Origin: Betaproteobacteria bacterium SCN1
GTDB lineage: Bacteria > Pseudomonadota > Gammaproteobacteria > Burkholderiales > Thiobacillaceae
DNA length: 64,000 bases
Direction: 5' to 3'
Assembly: GCA_008923315.1 (NCBI GenBank)
Contig: WBSF01000004.1
Coordinates: forward strand, 1 to 64,000
Part shown: piece by piece, positions 9,290-18,847 of the stretch
How positions within the stretch are numbered: position 1 is the first letter of the stretch
Layout of the letters: every line of letters begins with the position of its first letter
The notes under the pieces: model-generated
What the model saw: the letters and a program-made list of their open reading frames with translations, nothing else
Database searches by the model: none
Told to the model about the DNA's origin: nothing
Position numbers and translations under genes: made by a program

Positions 9290-9306
9290 CGGGACGCGCC
9301 GTCCCG
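9290..9306 (-). other. hairpin in the infC-rpmI gap
   Basis: CGGGACG / CGTCCCG with a three-base loop, just after the infC stop on the mRNA. There is no U tract, so it is not a standard terminator. It may be an mRNA processing or L20-binding element; only its structure is visible. Confidence 0.4.
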
Positions 9307-9314
9307 TAAAACCG

Positions 9315-9851
9315 TCATACCTTGGCCGGTATCTTCTTCTTCGGCGCCAGCATCATCACGAGCTGGCGGCCTTCCATCTTGGGGAACTGCTCGACCACAC
9401 CGTATTCGGCAAGATCGGCCTCCACACGTTTCAACTGGGCCATGCCGATTTCCTGGTGGGCCATTTCGCGCCCCCGGAACCGCAGGGTGATCTTGGTCTT
9501 GTCGCCTTCGTTCAGAAACTTGATCAGGTTGCGCAGCTTGATCTGGTAATCGCCTTCGTCCGTACCCGGACGGAACTTGATTTCCTTGATCTGGACCTGC
9601 TTCTGCTTGAGCTTGGCTTCGTGCTGCTTTTTGCTTTCCTGATACTTGAACTTGCCGTAGTCCATGATCTTGACCACGGGCGGTTGCGCCATGGGCGCGA
9701 TTTCCACCAGGTCCAGATCCGCATCTTCCGCCTGCCGCAGGGCATCGTAGAGTTTCACGATGCCAAGCTGTTCTCCTTCCGCACCGACCAAACGCACTTC
9801 CGACGCCGTAATTTCGCCGTTGATGCGTGTCTGCTTCTTTTCCGTCGCGAT
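9315..9851 (-). CDS. infC: translation initiation factor IF-3 (AUC start)
   Basis: IF-3 binds the 30S subunit and rejects wrong start codons. Homology runs upstream of the first conventional start (GTG 9797) through [20 protein letters not shown], the conserved IF-3 N-terminus. The only start that fits is ATC at 9851-9849, eight bases after a GGAGA ribosome site (spacer ACGGCTC). This gives 178 residues, close to the 180 of E. coli IF-3. infC is known to use AUU or similar rare starts so that IF-3 represses its own translation; here the codon appears to be AUC. The N- and C-terminal domains are joined by the usual Lys-rich linker. It lies 101 bases after thrS. Confidence 0.93.
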   Translation of the reverse strand: MATEKKQTRINGEITASEVRLVGAEGEQLGIVKLYDALRQAEDADLDLVEIAPMAQPPVVKIMDYGKFKYQESKKQHEAKLKQKQVQIKEIKFRPGTDEGDYQIKLRNLIKFLNEGDKTKITLRFRGREMAHQEIGMAQLKRVEADLAEYGVVEQFPKMEGRQLVMMLAPKKKIPAKV

Positions 9852-9952
9852 GAGCCGTTCTCCAAATCACACGCCCGGCGTCAGACGCCCGGGCTAATCC
9901 GGTCAAAATAAATAAGGCGCGGGACATTGCCCAACGCCTTGTTTGACCGCCC

Positions 9953-11866
9953 TTATTGGCGCGTCCGGATATCGTTGTCCAGGCGCGCGATGAAGTCATC
10001 CAAACCCAGCTGCCCCAGGTCCTGGTTGCCGCGCGCCCGGACGGAAACCGCGTTGGCTTCCATTTCCTTGTCACCGACCACCAGCAGATAAGGCAGCTTC
10101 TGCAAGCTATGTTCCCGGATTTTATAGGTAATTTTGTTGTTGCTCAAGTCGGACACCGCCCGGATGCCCGCCTGGCGCAGCCGGGCTGTGACTTTTTCCG
10201 CAAATTCGGCCTGTTTGTCGCTGATATTGAGCACGATCGCCTGCACCGGCGCCAGCCACAGCGGGAAGTTGCCGGCGTGGTGTTCGATCAGGATGCCGAT
10301 GAAGCGCTCCATCGAGCCCAGGATGGCGCGGTGCAGCATGACCGGAATCTTGCGGCTGTTGTCCTCGGCGACGTATTCGGCGCCCAGGCGTACCGGCAGG
10401 TTGAAGTCGAGCTGGATCGTGCCGCACTGCCACAGGCGGCCGAGCGTGTCCTTGAGCGTGAACTCGATCTTGGGCCCGTAGAAGGCCCCTTCCCCGGGCT
10501 GCAGATCGAAGGCCAGGCCATTCTTCTCCAGCGCGGCGGCCAGCGCGGCTTCGGCACGGTCCCAGCTCTCGTCGGACCCGACGCGTTTCTCGGGCCGGGT
10601 CGAAAGTTTGACCAGCACGTCGTCGAACCCGAAGTCGGCGTAGACCTTCTGCAGCATGACGATGAAATCGGCCACTTCCTGCTCGACCTGCTCTTCCGTA
10701 CAGAAAATGTGGGCGTCGTCCTGGGTGAAGCCGCGCACGCGCATGATGCCGTGCAGCGCGCCCGAGGGTTCGTTGCGGTGGCAGGAGCCGAATTCGGCCA
10801 GCCGCAGCGGCAGGTCGCGATAGGAATGCAGGCCGGAATTGAAAATCTGCACGTGGCCCGGGCAGTTCATCGGCTTGACCGCGTAGTCGCGGTTTTCCGA
10901 GGCGGTGGTGAACATGTTGTCGCGGTAGTTCTCCCAGTGTCCGGATTTCTCCCACAGGCTACGGTCCATCACTGCCGGCGTGCGCACTTCCTGGTAGCCG
11001 TATTCGACGAACCTGGCGCGCATGTATTGCTCGATCTGCTGCCAGATCACCCAGCCCCTGGGATGCCAGAACACCATGCCCGGCGCCTCGTCCTGCATGT
11101 GAAGCAGGTCGAGCTGTTTGGCGAGCTTGCGGTGGTCGCGCTTCTCGGCCTCTTCCAGGCGATGCAGATAGGCGTCGAGATCTTCCTTCTTCGCCCATGC
11201 CGTGCCGTAGATGCGCTGCAGCATGGGGTTCTTCGAATCGCCGCGCCAGTAGGCGCCGGCCAGCTTCATGAGCTTGAACGCCTTGGGCAGCTTGCCGGTG
11301 GACGGCAGGTGCGGGCCGCGGCAGACGTCGAACCACTCGCCCTGGCGGTAGATGCTGAGTTCCTCGCCGGGCTGGATGATGTCGTCGATGATCTGGACCT
11401 TGTAGCTTTCGCCGAGGTCGGCGAAGACCTTCTTGGCGTCCTCGCGTTCCCAGACTTCGCGCTGGATCGGCAGGTCGCGCTTGACGATCTCGCCCATGCG
11501 CTGCTCGATCTTTTCCAGGTCTTCGGGGGTGAAGGGCGTATCGCGCGCGAAGTCGTAGTAGAAGCCGTCCTCGACTGCCGGGCCGATGGTGACCTGGGTG
11601 CCGGGGTAGAGCTCCTGTACGGCTTGCGCCATCACGTGCGCGGCGTCGTGGCGGATGAGGTCGAGCGCCTCGGCATCCCGGGCGGTGACGATGGCAAGCG
11701 CGACATCGCCCTCGATGCGGTAGCTGGTGTCGACCAGCCTGCCGTCCACCTTTCCGGCCAGCGCGGCCTTGGCCAGCCCTGCGCCGATGCTGGCGGCGAC
11801 ATCAAAAACCGTGACCGCAGCATCGAACTGGCGGACCGAACCATCGGGTAGCGTGACGTTGATCAT
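9953..11866 (-). CDS. thrS: threonine-tRNA ligase
   Basis: Charges tRNA-Thr. The 637-residue protein has an N-terminal TGS domain ([14 protein letters not shown]), an editing domain with the HxxxH motif ([11 protein letters not shown]), and the class II core with zinc-binding Cys in [10 protein letters not shown]. The core also has motif 2 around [15 protein letters not shown] and motif 3 in [14 protein letters not shown]-terminal anticodon domain closes it. ATG 11866 gives the family N-terminus; eight more in-frame codons upstream lie within the leader. The 5' leader holds a Thr-rich short frame and an intrinsic terminator (11889-11915), suggesting attenuation by threonyl-tRNA supply. Confidence 0.97.
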   Translation of the reverse strand: MINVTLPDGSVRQFDAAVTVFDVAASIGAGLAKAALAGKVDGRLVDTSYRIEGDVALAIVTARDAEALDLIRHDAAHVMAQAVQELYPGTQVTIGPAVEDGFYYDFARDTPFTPEDLEKIEQRMGEIVKRDLPIQREVWEREDAKKVFADLGESYKVQIIDDIIQPGEELSIYRQGEWFDVCRGPHLPSTGKLPKAFKLMKLAGAYWRGDSKNPMLQRIYGTAWAKKEDLDAYLHRLEEAEKRDHRKLAKQLDLLHMQDEAPGMVFWHPRGWVIWQQIEQYMRARFVEYGYQEVRTPAVMDRSLWEKSGHWENYRDNMFTTASENRDYAVKPMNCPGHVQIFNSGLHSYRDLPLRLAEFGSCHRNEPSGALHGIMRVRGFTQDDAHIFCTEEQVEQEVADFIVMLQKVYADFGFDDVLVKLSTRPEKRVGSDESWDRAEAALAAALEKNGLAFDLQPGEGAFYGPKIEFTLKDTLGRLWQCGTIQLDFNLPVRLGAEYVAEDNSRKIPVMLHRAILGSMERFIGILIEHHAGNFPLWLAPVQAIVLNISDKQAEFAEKVTARLRQAGIRAVSDLSNNKITYKIREHSLQKLPYLLVVGDKEMEANAVSVRARGNQDLGQLGLDDFIARLDNDIRTRQ

Positions 11867-11888
11867 TTTTCTCGAACCCCGGAAATGC

Positions 11889-11915
11889 AAAAAGCGCGGA
11901 CCGGCCGCGCTTTTT
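11889..11915 (-). terminator. terminator/attenuator in the thrS leader
   Basis: Perfect 10-bp stem AAAAAGCGCG / CGCGCTTTTT with a seven-base loop, followed by a T run. It ends 22 bases before the thrS ATG and lies downstream of tRNA-Val, so it would stop transcription before thrS unless read through. An upstream ACCGGCGC segment (11961-11968 region) is complementary to its loop and left arm and could form an antiterminator. Confidence 0.8.
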
Positions 11916-11970
11916 GGTTACTGCTCGATGAAGCATTGCAAAACGAATGCGAACAACTGTGCGCCGGTAA

Positions 11971-12006
11971 TTATCCAGTGACAGCCAGGGTAGTTCGCGG
12001 TGACAT
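11971..12006 (-). CDS. candidate thrS leader peptide (Thr-rich)
   Basis: An 11-codon frame, MSPRTTLAVTG then TAA, starts at ATG 12006 with a perfect GGAGG ribosome site seven bases upstream. Three of eleven codons are Thr (ACT ACC, ACT), two of them adjacent. It stops 55 bases before the terminator hairpin of the thrS leader. This is the layout of peptide-controlled attenuators: slow decoding at Thr codons when charged tRNA-Thr is scarce would change folding and let polymerase enter thrS. I do not know this element as described for this group; the call rests on sequence pattern alone. Confidence 0.6.
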   Translation of the reverse strand: MSPRTTLAVTG

Positions 12007-12070
12007 TTCGCAACCTCCGCGGGCCATGCGGCCCCTTGGGTGATACCGGGTCATCCCGACCCCTAAATAT

Positions 12071-12147
12071 TGGTAGGCGCGATTGGACTCGAACCAACGA
12101 CCCCCACCATGTCAAGGTGGTGCTCTAACCAGCTGAGCTACGCGCCT
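12071..12147 (-). tRNA. tRNA-Val(GAC)
   Basis: Complete cloverleaf with acceptor AGGCGCG/CGCGCCU, discriminator A and encoded CCA. The anticodon stem CCACC/GGUGG has loop UUGACAU, anticodon GAC. It is the first gene of the transcript that runs into the thrS leader. Confidence 0.95.
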
Positions 12148-12158
12148 AAGGAGCGCGC

Positions 12159-12186
12159 ATTCTACAGGCGGGGGATGGGGTGTCAA
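12159..12186 (-). promoter_or_regulatory. sigma-70 promoter of tRNA-Val-thrS operon
   Basis: On the minus strand TTGACA (12186-12181) and TAGAAT (12164-12159) are separated by 16 bases, placing the start a few bases before the tRNA-Val 5' end. The match to consensus is near perfect, as expected for a stable-RNA promoter. Confidence 0.8.
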
Positions 12187-12340
12187 GTGCAGTGCATCCT
12201 ACGCCGCACAGGCACGTATCCGCGTATCCGTTGAAGTTTGAATGTACGCGGTCGCCGCCGCCAACGGGCCGCTCCCCAAAACACGACGGCGGCGCATCCC
12301 GCTGCTAGACTGGCAGGCACATTCGTTCCAATGGCCTGCC

Positions 12341-12865
12341 GTGGACTTCGACTACGAATCGGCCCTCGCCGCCTGTGCCCGCGGCGAGGCTTACGCGCTG
12401 GAAAACCTCTACGCACAGGAATCCCGCTGGCTGCTCGGCGTGTGTCGGCGCATTCTGCGCGATGCCGCACTTGCCGAGGATGCACTCCAGGACGCCTTCA
12501 TGCAGGTCTGGCAACAGGCCCACACCTATGACCGCAACCTGGGATCGGCACGAGGCTGGATCTACACCGTAGTACGCCATCGCGCGCTCAATCTCGCGCG
12601 TTCGCTGGGCCGTGAAATCCCGCAGGAGGATCCGCATGCCCTGCTCGACGAGCCCGGGTATTCGGACCGCCAGCGCCGGGACAGTGCGCGCGATATCGAC
12701 CGTTGCCTGGAAGACCTCGAAGAGAAGCGCCGCGAATCCATCCTGCTCGCATTTCTTGATGGCTACTCGCACGAACAGATCGCGCGGGCGCTCGCCACGC
12801 CCATCGGCACGGTCAAGTCCTGGATTCGCCGGGGACTGCTCAGTCTGAAGGATTGCCTGTCATGA
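12341..12865 (+). CDS. ECF-type RNA polymerase sigma factor
   Basis: A 174-residue sigma-70 of the extracytoplasmic-function class. Region 2 is visible in AEDALQDAFMQVWQQA and RGWIYTVVRHRALNLAR, and region 4 in ESILLAFLDGYSHEQIARAL followed by GTVKSWIRRGLLSLK. I start at GTG 12341 because region 2 begins soon after; the frame is open to 12242 but those codons encode an unlikely Arg-rich tail. The stop overlaps the anti-sigma start by ATGA. It probably directs polymerase to a small stress regulon; the sensed signal is unknown. Confidence 0.85.
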   Translation: MDFDYESALAACARGEAYALENLYAQESRWLLGVCRRILRDAALAEDALQDAFMQVWQQAHTYDRNLGSARGWIYTVVRHRALNLARSLGREIPQEDPHALLDEPGYSDRQRRDSARDIDRCLEDLEEKRRESILLAFLDGYSHEQIARALATPIGTVKSWIRRGLLSLKDCLS

Positions 12866-13545
12866 TCGACGAAGAACGTCAGGCCGACGCTGCCGAATAT
12901 GTACTCGGCACACTCGATCCCGAATCCGCCGAAGCCGTCCGGCAGGCTGCCCGTCAGGATCGTGCGCTGGCACACGAAATCTATCGCTGGCAGGACAGGC
13001 TGCTGCCGCTGGCGACCCGCGTGCCGCCCGCCGCGCCCCGAGCCGAGACCTGGGCACGCATCCGGGCCCGACTGCCGGCGCACGCGCGGCATGCGCCGCG
13101 CTGGTGGCAAGCGCTCCGTTTCTGGCAGGGACTCGCCACGGCGGCCCTCGTGCTGGCGACAGGCCTCGGCATTCAACTCGCGCGCGGGCCCGAAATCGTC
13201 CCGGTGCGCTATGTCGCCCTGCTGCAAACCCCGCAGCAGGCGATTGGCTGGGTAGTCGAGCTCGCAGACGCCGATACCGTCCGTCTGCGGCCAGTGGGGA
13301 CCCTGCCTGCCCTGCCCGCAGGTCGCGCATGGCAATTCTGGACCAAACCACAGGGGGCGGACCGGCCAACTTCGCTGGGCCTGGTGCCCGCCAGCGGGAC
13401 CATCGAGGTTCCGCGCGCAAACCTGCCAGCCCTGGAAAACCAGCAGCTCTTCGAAGTCACGCTCGAACCTGAATACGGTTCGCCCACCGGCAAGCCGACC
13501 GGCACGATTCTCGCCGTCGGACGCATGGTCGCCCTGGCCGACTGA
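12862..13545 (+). CDS. anti-sigma factor (RskA-like)
   Basis: A 227-residue inner-membrane anti-sigma factor. The N-terminal zinc-finger-like/asd region (DEERQADAAEYVLGTLDPES) binds the sigma factor. One membrane helix near residues 90-110 (GLATAALVLATGLGIQLA) follows, then a periplasmic RskA-type beta-rich domain with GWVVELADADT and WQFWTKPQG. It overlaps the sigma gene by four bases, so the pair is co-translated. In this family the periplasmic domain receives a signal and proteolysis releases the sigma factor. The AQFWTKPQ-like motif is common to RskA homologues in proteobacteria. Confidence 0.85.
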   Translation: MIDEERQADAAEYVLGTLDPESAEAVRQAARQDRALAHEIYRWQDRLLPLATRVPPAAPRAETWARIRARLPAHARHAPRWWQALRFWQGLATAALVLATGLGIQLARGPEIVPVRYVALLQTPQQAIGWVVELADADTVRLRPVGTLPALPAGRAWQFWTKPQGADRPTSLGLVPASGTIEVPRANLPALENQQLFEVTLEPEYGSPTGKPTGTILAVGRMVALAD

Positions 13546-13650
13546 AAAAAATTTCACAGGCCTGCATCCGCAGCCCTGTCTCGCGGGTAGTGCATGACAG
13601 GACAGCCTTCGCTGATCCTGATCACTCACTCCGAATGAGGACTCGATGCC

Positions 13651-14199
13651 ATGAAAACCCGTTTCAAGACCGCTTCCCTGCTTTCCTCGCTGTTTCTGGC
13701 CACAGCCAGCGCGGCACATGCCAGTCCGGGCACAGCCCCCGATGCGGTGAAAGTCCCCGACGGCAATGCCGTCATGATGAAAACTTTCGCCATGGGCCAG
13801 ATCACCTACGAATGCCTGGAGAAGAAGGACGCACCCGGCCAGTTTGCCTGGACGTTCAAAATTCCCCACGCTTACCTCTACGACACCGACAACAACCCGG
13901 TCGGGCGCTATTACGGCTCGCCCAAAGGCGCTACCTGGGAAAGCAACGATGGCTCCAGAGTGATCGGCAAACAGCTCGCGGTCACGCCCAATGCCGGCAC
14001 GCCAGGCAGCATCCCGCTTCAACTCGTGCAGCAGAACGGCTACGAAGGTAGCGGCGCCATGAACAAGGTCACGTTCATCCAGCGTCTCGCCACGGTGGGC
14101 GGCATCGCCCCTGCGGACAGGGTATGCAATGCCGCCAGCGCAGGCAGGAAAGAACTCGTGAGTTACCAGGCCGACTACATACTGTGGATGGGCAGATAA
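13651..14199 (+). CDS. secreted DUF3455 protein
   Basis: A 182-residue exported protein with a clean signal peptide (MKTRFKTASLLSSLFLA, cleavage expected after the AHA at about residue 24). The mature part matches the DUF3455 family: GQITYECLEKK near the start, FKIPHAYLYD, and the closing SYQADYILWM. Two Cys could form a disulfide outside the cytoplasm. The biochemical role is unknown. It lies 105 bases after the anti-sigma gene on the same strand, so it may belong to the ECF regulon, and a GC-rich hairpin follows it. Confidence 0.75.
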   Translation: MKTRFKTASLLSSLFLATASAAHASPGTAPDAVKVPDGNAVMMKTFAMGQITYECLEKKDAPGQFAWTFKIPHAYLYDTDNNPVGRYYGSPKGATWESNDGSRVIGKQLAVTPNAGTPGSIPLQLVQQNGYEGSGAMNKVTFIQRLATVGGIAPADRVCNAASAGRKELVSYQADYILWMGR

Positions 14200-14219
14200 A
14201 AGCGGGGCCGTCTTCGGGG

Positions 14220-14239
14220 ACGGCGGCCACGGCCGCCGT
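14220..14239 (+). terminator. hairpin after the DUF3455 gene, possible terminator
   Basis: ACGGCGGC / GCCGCCGT with a four-base loop and only a short T run (TTTCC). A second small GACGGC hairpin lies just upstream. Termination strength is uncertain. Confidence 0.45.
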
Positions 14240-14384
14240 TTCCATTCATTCGACGCCCGGTGCTCTCCAATCGCCCGACCTAGGGTGATTACCCAGTTCC
14301 TGTCCGAACCCGCAAAAACCCGCCGCGTCTCTCCTAGAATGCCCGCTGGCTGATCTTTCCGGCCCACTCAGGGAGAACAACACC

Positions 14385-14834
14385 ATGAATCGTCGTGAAT
14401 TGCTCGCCGCCATCGGTGCGGCGGCTTTGACCGCAAACGCCGCGAAGACACATGCGCATGGATTCAATCCGGACTTCATCGAGTCCCTGCGCACGGACGC
14501 CAATCCGTATGGCCTGCTGGTCACGGCAGCCGGTCACTGCATCGGCAAAGGCGAAATCTGCCTCGCCTTCTGCCTCAGCCTGATGGGCAAAGGCAACACG
14601 GAACTGGCCAGCTGTGCCCAGTCCGTGAACCAGATGCTCGCCCTCACCCGCGCCATCCAGGACATGGCCGGCCAGCAGGCGCCGCTGATTGACCAGGCCG
14701 CCGCGGTCTGCCTGGAAGCCTGCGAATCGTGCCGCAAGGCATGCGAACCCTACGCCGGGCGATATGCCAAATTCCGCGCCTGCGCCCAAGCCTGTGCCGA
14801 GTGCGCGTTCGAATGCCGGGCGCTGGTCGCCTGA
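14385..14834 (+). CDS. Csp-type copper-storage four-helix-bundle protein
   Basis: A 149-residue protein with an N-terminal export signal (MNRRELLAAIGAAALTANA, Tat-like double Arg). The mature domain is helical and has twelve Cys in CxxxC/CxxC spacings, including GHCIGKGEICLAFC, VCLEACESCRKAC and ACAQACAECAFEC. In Csp1 such Cys line the inside of a four-helix bundle and hold many Cu(I) ions. The export signal places it in the periplasm, like Csp1. It starts with a GGGAGA ribosome site. No copper efflux gene is adjacent; the ECF pair lies 0.8 kb upstream. Confidence 0.85.
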   Translation: MNRRELLAAIGAAALTANAAKTHAHGFNPDFIESLRTDANPYGLLVTAAGHCIGKGEICLAFCLSLMGKGNTELASCAQSVNQMLALTRAIQDMAGQQAPLIDQAAAVCLEACESCRKACEPYAGRYAKFRACAQACAECAFECRALVA

Positions 14835-14865
14835 AACGGATATTGCCTTTCCGCGACGGTGCGCT

Positions 14866-15408
14866 TTACATCCCGCACAACGGCCAGCGATGCAGGATTT
14901 CGTAGCGCGCGCCGGGATGCGAAGCCACCAGGCTGAAGTCGCGAACCGGCCACGCTACAGGGATGCAGGCCGGAGCCGTGTCGCCCGAAGCCTGACGCAA
15001 CAGAGTCACGTGAGGCGCGAACGGCCGCGCGTCGAATGCCACCGAAGCCGTCTCCAGCGCACCGCGCAGATCCGCGGCCAGTTTGACGAGCGCCACAGGC
15101 GTCTCTGCGGCGCCCAGCCAGCCGATGCGGTTGTGGGGCCAGAGCCCCGGTCGATCCAGCAGCAGATCGAAAGGCGCCGCCTGCAGGGCATCGATATGCG
15201 GCAACAGCGCTGAGCGCATCCGCACCGACGTTTCACCCAGAAACGCCAGGGTCAGATGCAGCGTCTCCGCGTGCATGCGGCGGCCGCCCCAGTGCTGGTG
15301 CAGCCACTTGCCGGTACGGTTGAGCGCGTCGTGCGTGGCGTCGTCCGGCCACAGCGCGAAGAAGAGGCGTTGCGTCGCCGGATGGTCCGGGCCGGCGGCG
15401 TCAGCCAC
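14866..15408 (-). CDS. thpR: RNA 2',3'-cyclic phosphodiesterase
   Basis: A 180-residue member of the 2H phosphoesterase (LigT) family that opens 2',3'-cyclic phosphates on RNA and can ligate 2'-5' bonds in reverse. Both catalytic HxTx motifs are present: HLTL near residue 50 and HVTL near residue 133. The FFALWP start is typical. The ATG overlaps the ispF stop by eight bases, so it is the last gene of ftsK-ispD-ispF-thpR. Its link with isoprenoid genes is positional, not functional, as far as is known. Confidence 0.9.
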   Translation of the reverse strand: MADAAGPDHPATQRLFFALWPDDATHDALNRTGKWLHQHWGGRRMHAETLHLTLAFLGETSVRMRSALLPHIDALQAAPFDLLLDRPGLWPHNRIGWLGAAETPVALVKLAADLRGALETASVAFDARPFAPHVTLLRQASGDTAPACIPVAWPVRDFSLVASHPGARYEILHRWPLCGM

Positions 15409-15883
15409 GCACGATCAGGCACACCGCCTCGGCGGCGATGCCTTCGCCGCGCCCGGTGAAGCCGAGTTTCTCGGTCGTAGTGGCCTTGACGTTGACGCGG
15501 TCGAGACCGATGCCGAGGTCGTCGGCGATGTGCGCGGTCATGCGTGCGATGTGCGGCGCCATCCTGGGCGCCTGCGCGATGACGGTGGCGTCGACGTTGC
15601 CGGCGACCCAGCCGCGCTGCTTCAGCTGTTCCGCGACGCGGCGCAGCAGGATGCGGCTGTCGATGTCCTTGAATTCCGCGCTGGTGTCGGGGAAGTGGCG
15701 GCCGATGTCGCCCAGGCCCGCGGCGCCGAGCAGGGCGTCGCAGATGGCGTGCAGCAGCACGTCGGCGTCGGAATGGCCGGCCAGGCCGCGCTCATGGGGA
15801 ATGTCGACGCCGCCGACGATGAGCCTGCGCCCCTCGACCAGTGCGTGCACGTCGAAGCCGTGGCCGATGCGGATATCACTCAT
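15401..15883 (-). CDS. ispF: 2-C-methyl-D-erythritol 2,4-cyclodiphosphate synthase
   Basis: Fifth step of the MEP isoprenoid pathway: cyclises CDP-ME 2-phosphate to MEcPP with loss of CMP. The protein is 160 residues with the metal ligands in IGHGFDVH (Asp/His), the third ligand His in [14 protein letters not shown], and the C-terminal [18 protein letters not shown] loop. It overlaps ispD by eight bases and thpR by eight bases. It acts as a trimer in the cytoplasm. No irregularity is seen. Confidence 0.97.
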   Translation of the reverse strand: MSDIRIGHGFDVHALVEGRRLIVGGVDIPHERGLAGHSDADVLLHAICDALLGAAGLGDIGRHFPDTSAEFKDIDSRILLRRVAEQLKQRGWVAGNVDATVIAQAPRMAPHIARMTAHIADDLGIGLDRVNVKATTTEKLGFTGRGEGIAAEAVCLIVRG

Positions 15884-16577
15884 GGAGCTTCCTCAGAATC
15901 ATGCCCGCCAGCTCCAGGTCCTGCGGGTAGGTGACCTTGAGGTTGCGGCTGTCCGACTCGACCAGTCTGGGCTGCAGGCCCAGTTGTTCGATGGCCGAGG
16001 CCTCGTCGGTCATGTCGCTGCCAGCGGCGCGCAGCGCCCGGGTGAGCAGGCCATGGCGGAACATCTGCGGCGTCTGCGCCTGCCACAGGCCGGCACGCGG
16101 CACGGTGGCCTCGGCCCGTGCGCCGTCTGCCGCCCCGGCCGTGGCGCGCTTGAGAGTGTCGGCCACCGGCACGGCGAGCAGACCGCCGACCGGATCCTCC
16201 GCGACCTCGTCGAGCAGTTTCGCCAGCATATCGTCGGGCAGACAGGGGCGCGCGGCGTCGTGCACCAGCACCCAGTCGTCGGGATCGCATTGCGGCGCGA
16301 TCGCGTCGAGGCCGTTGAGCACGGTTTCGGCGCGGGTCCTGCCGCCGCAGCGCAGGACTTCGATGCGCTCTTCCCAGCCCTGCCATGCGTAGTTGTTCCA
16401 GCGCTTGTCGGTGGGCGACAGCACGACATGAATCCTTGCGATGCGCGGCGCGCGCGCCAGCACCATCATGGCGTGCGCGATCATGGGCACCGCATTCAGA
16501 TCCAGATACTGCTTCTCGATCATGCCGCCCATGCGCGTGCCGGTCCCTGCGGCGGGAATCAGGGCATGGAAGTTCAT
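15876..16577 (-). CDS. ispD: 2-C-methyl-D-erythritol 4-phosphate cytidylyltransferase
   Basis: Third MEP-pathway enzyme, joining CTP and MEP to CDP-ME. It is 233 residues with the nucleotide-binding [11 protein letters not shown] start, the lysine in [19 protein letters not shown] and the [11 protein letters not shown] end. The usual PKQY is EKQY here, a mild substitution that leaves the lysine. The ATG overlaps the ftsK stop (ATGA) and its 3' end overlaps ispF, so ftsK-ispD-ispF-thpR is tightly coupled. The reading frame is open far upstream inside ftsK, but only this segment matches the family. Confidence 0.96.
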   Translation of the reverse strand: MNFHALIPAAGTGTRMGGMIEKQYLDLNAVPMIAHAMMVLARAPRIARIHVVLSPTDKRWNNYAWQGWEERIEVLRCGGRTRAETVLNGLDAIAPQCDPDDWVLVHDAARPCLPDDMLAKLLDEVAEDPVGGLLAVPVADTLKRATAGAADGARAEATVPRAGLWQAQTPQMFRHGLLTRALRAAGSDMTDEASAIEQLGLQPRLVESDSRNLKVTYPQDLELAGMILRKLHE

Positions 16578-18847
16578 GCGTCGCCGCCGGGCGCGAGCAC
16601 GTCGCGGTTGCCGTTGGACTGCATCGCCGAGACCAGTCCGGCGCGCTCCATGTCCTCGATCATGCGCGCGGCGCGGTTGTAGCCGATGCGCAGCTGGCGC
16701 TGCACAGACGAGATCGAGGCGCGGCGCGATTTCAGCACGTAGGCCACGGCCTGGTCGTAGAGCGGATCGGCTTCGGCGGCCTCGCCGTATTCGCCGCCGC
16801 CTTCGCCGCCCTCTTCCGGCGATTCGAGTACGCCTTCGATGTAGTCCGGCTCGCCCAGCGACTTCAGGTAATCGACCACGCGATGCACTTCGTTGTCCGA
16901 GACGAAGGCGCCGTGGACGCGGTTGGGCAGACCGGTGCCGGGCGGCAGGTAGAGCATGTCGCCCTGCCCCAGCAACGCCTCCGCGCCCTGCTGGTCGAGG
17001 ATGGTGCGCGAATCGATCTTGCTGGAGACCTGGAAGGCAATCCGCGTGGGGATGTTGGCCTTGATGAGGCCGGTGATCACGTCCACCGACGGCCGCTGCG
17101 TGGCGAGGATGAGATGGATGCCGGCTGCGCGTGCCTTCTGCGCCAGCCGCGCGATGAGTTCTTCCACTTTCTTGCCGACGACCATCATCAGATCGGCCAG
17201 TTCGTCGATGACGACGACGATCATCGGCATGGTTTCCAGCGGCTCGGGGGTGTCCGGCGTGAGGCTGAAGGGATGCGTGAGCGGCGTGCCGGCCTTTTTC
17301 GCGTCCCGTACCTTCTGGTTGTAGCCGGCGAGGTTGCGCACCCCCACCGCACTCATCAATTTGTAGCGCCGCTCCATTTCGGCCACGCACCAGTTCAGCG
17401 CCGACGCTGCCTGCTTCATGTCGGTGACCACCGGCGCGAGCAGGTGCGGAATGCCCTCGTAGATCGACAGTTCCAGCATCTTGGGGTCGACCATGATCAT
17501 GCGCACGGTCGACGGGTCGGCCTTGTAGACCAGCGACAGGATCATGGCGTTGACGCCGACCGACTTGCCCGAGCCGGTGGTGCCGGCCACCAGCAGGTGC
17601 GGCATCTTGCCGAGGTCCGCCACCACCGGATTGCCGGCGATGTCCTTGCCGAGCGTGACGGTGAGCGGGCTCGCGCTGTCGGCATAGGCCTGCGAACCGA
17701 GGATTTCGGACAGGCGCACGATCTGCCGCTTGGGATTGGGAATTTCCAGCCCCATGGTGTGCTTGCCGGGAATCGCCTCGACCACGCGGATGCTGATGAC
17801 CGACAGCGTACGCGCCAGGTCCTTGGCCAGATTGACGATCTGGCTGCCCTTCACCCCCGTTGCCGGCTCGATCTCGTAGCGCGTGATGACCGGGCCGGGC
17901 GAAGCCGACACCACTTTCACCTCGACGCCGAATTCGGCGAGCTTGCGCTCGATCATCAGCGAAGTGAATTCCAGCGCCTCGGGGCTCGCGGTTTCCACTG
18001 CCTCGTCGGCAGGGTCGAGCAGATGCAGCGGCGGCAGGGGCGAGTCCGGCAGATCGGAAAACAGCGGGGCCTGCTTCTCGACGACGGCACGTTCCGACTG
18101 CGGGATTTCCTTGACCACCGGCTCGATGCGGATAGGCGGGGCCTCGACCAGTTTCTTCTTCTCGATCGAAACCCTGGCTTCGCGTTTCTGCACCGCAGCC
18201 TCGCCAAGCTTGCGGTCGCGCGAAGCCTGCCAGGCCTGGATCAGCTTCCAGTAGGCACGCTCGATCCATTCTCCGGTGCGTTCCGCCATCTCGAGCCAGG
18301 ACACGCCGGTGAACAGGCTGAAGCCCACCGCCATGAGCAGCAGCAGCAGCAGGGACCCGCCGGTAAATCCCAACAGGGCGCCGGCGCCGGCGCCCACGGC
18401 CGCGCCCAGCACTCCACCCGGCGCATCCGGCAGCGCCACGGCCCAGTGCCAGCCGCGCAGCCATTCGACCCCCGTGCTCGCCAGCAACAGCAGCCCGAAT
18501 CCGCCCAGCCACAGCGCGCGCTGCCGCCCTCCGGCCAGCGGCAGGTCGTCGAGATGGCGAAAAACGCGAATCACGTAGGCAGCGGCGAGCAGCACCCACC
18601 ACCAGGCCGAAAGACCGAACACCAGCAGCAGGACATCCGAAACCTTTGCCCCCAGCGGCCCGCCCAGATTGTGGGCTTCGCCGCCGTTCCCCGTCGTGGT
18701 GAAACTGGGGTCGGCAGGGCTGTAGGTGAGCAGCGTCGCCGCCAGCAACAGGGCGGCAAACCCCACCAGGATGGCGCGTGCCTCGCGCAGCAGGCGCAGC
18801 ATGCGGGGCGACATCGGGGTGGACGTGCGGGATGCGGGACGGGCCAT
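16574..18847 (-). CDS. ftsK: DNA translocase FtsK
   Basis: Septal ATP-driven DNA pump that clears and resolves chromosomes at division. The 757-residue protein has four or five N-terminal membrane helices (to about residue 180), a shorter than usual linker, then the motor. Walker A is [12 protein letters not shown] and Walker [13 protein letters not shown]. The C-terminal gamma winged helix ([20 protein letters not shown]) reads KOPS sites. It is a compact form like many betaproteobacterial FtsK/SpoIIIE proteins. It heads the minus-strand cluster and is divergent from trxB, with a 141-base gap that should hold both promoters. Confidence 0.95.
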   Translation of the reverse strand: MARPASRTSTPMSPRMLRLLREARAILVGFAALLLAATLLTYSPADPSFTTTGNGGEAHNLGGPLGAKVSDVLLLVFGLSAWWWVLLAAAYVIRVFRHLDDLPLAGGRQRALWLGGFGLLLLASTGVEWLRGWHWAVALPDAPGGVLGAAVGAGAGALLGFTGGSLLLLLLMAVGFSLFTGVSWLEMAERTGEWIERAYWKLIQAWQASRDRKLGEAAVQKREARVSIEKKKLVEAPPIRIEPVVKEIPQSERAVVEKQAPLFSDLPDSPLPPLHLLDPADEAVETASPEALEFTSLMIERKLAEFGVEVKVVSASPGPVITRYEIEPATGVKGSQIVNLAKDLARTLSVISIRVVEAIPGKHTMGLEIPNPKRQIVRLSEILGSQAYADSASPLTVTLGKDIAGNPVVADLGKMPHLLVAGTTGSGKSVGVNAMILSLVYKADPSTVRMIMVDPKMLELSIYEGIPHLLAPVVTDMKQAASALNWCVAEMERRYKLMSAVGVRNLAGYNQKVRDAKKAGTPLTHPFSLTPDTPEPLETMPMIVVVIDELADLMMVVGKKVEELIARLAQKARAAGIHLILATQRPSVDVITGLIKANIPTRIAFQVSSKIDSRTILDQQGAEALLGQGDMLYLPPGTGLPNRVHGAFVSDNEVHRVVDYLKSLGEPDYIEGVLESPEEGGEGGGEYGEAAEADPLYDQAVAYVLKSRRASISSVQRQLRIGYNRAARMIEDMERAGLVSAMQSNGNRDVLAPGGDA

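Noticed and set aside
12014-12060. T-box riboswitch in the thrS leader
   Set aside because: No T-box sequence or specifier stem is seen, and these elements are essentially absent from proteobacteria; a leader peptide explains the region better.
11918-12115. 65-codon minus-strand frame through the thrS leader
   Set aside because: It begins inside tRNA-Val and has no ribosome site; the 11-codon frame in another phase has a perfect one.
16578-18602. Upstream extension of the ispD frame giving a 908-residue fusion
   Set aside because: The extra 675 codons lie out of frame inside ftsK and read as Arg/Ala/Gly-rich noise; ispD has a normal ATG at 16577 overlapping the ftsK stop.
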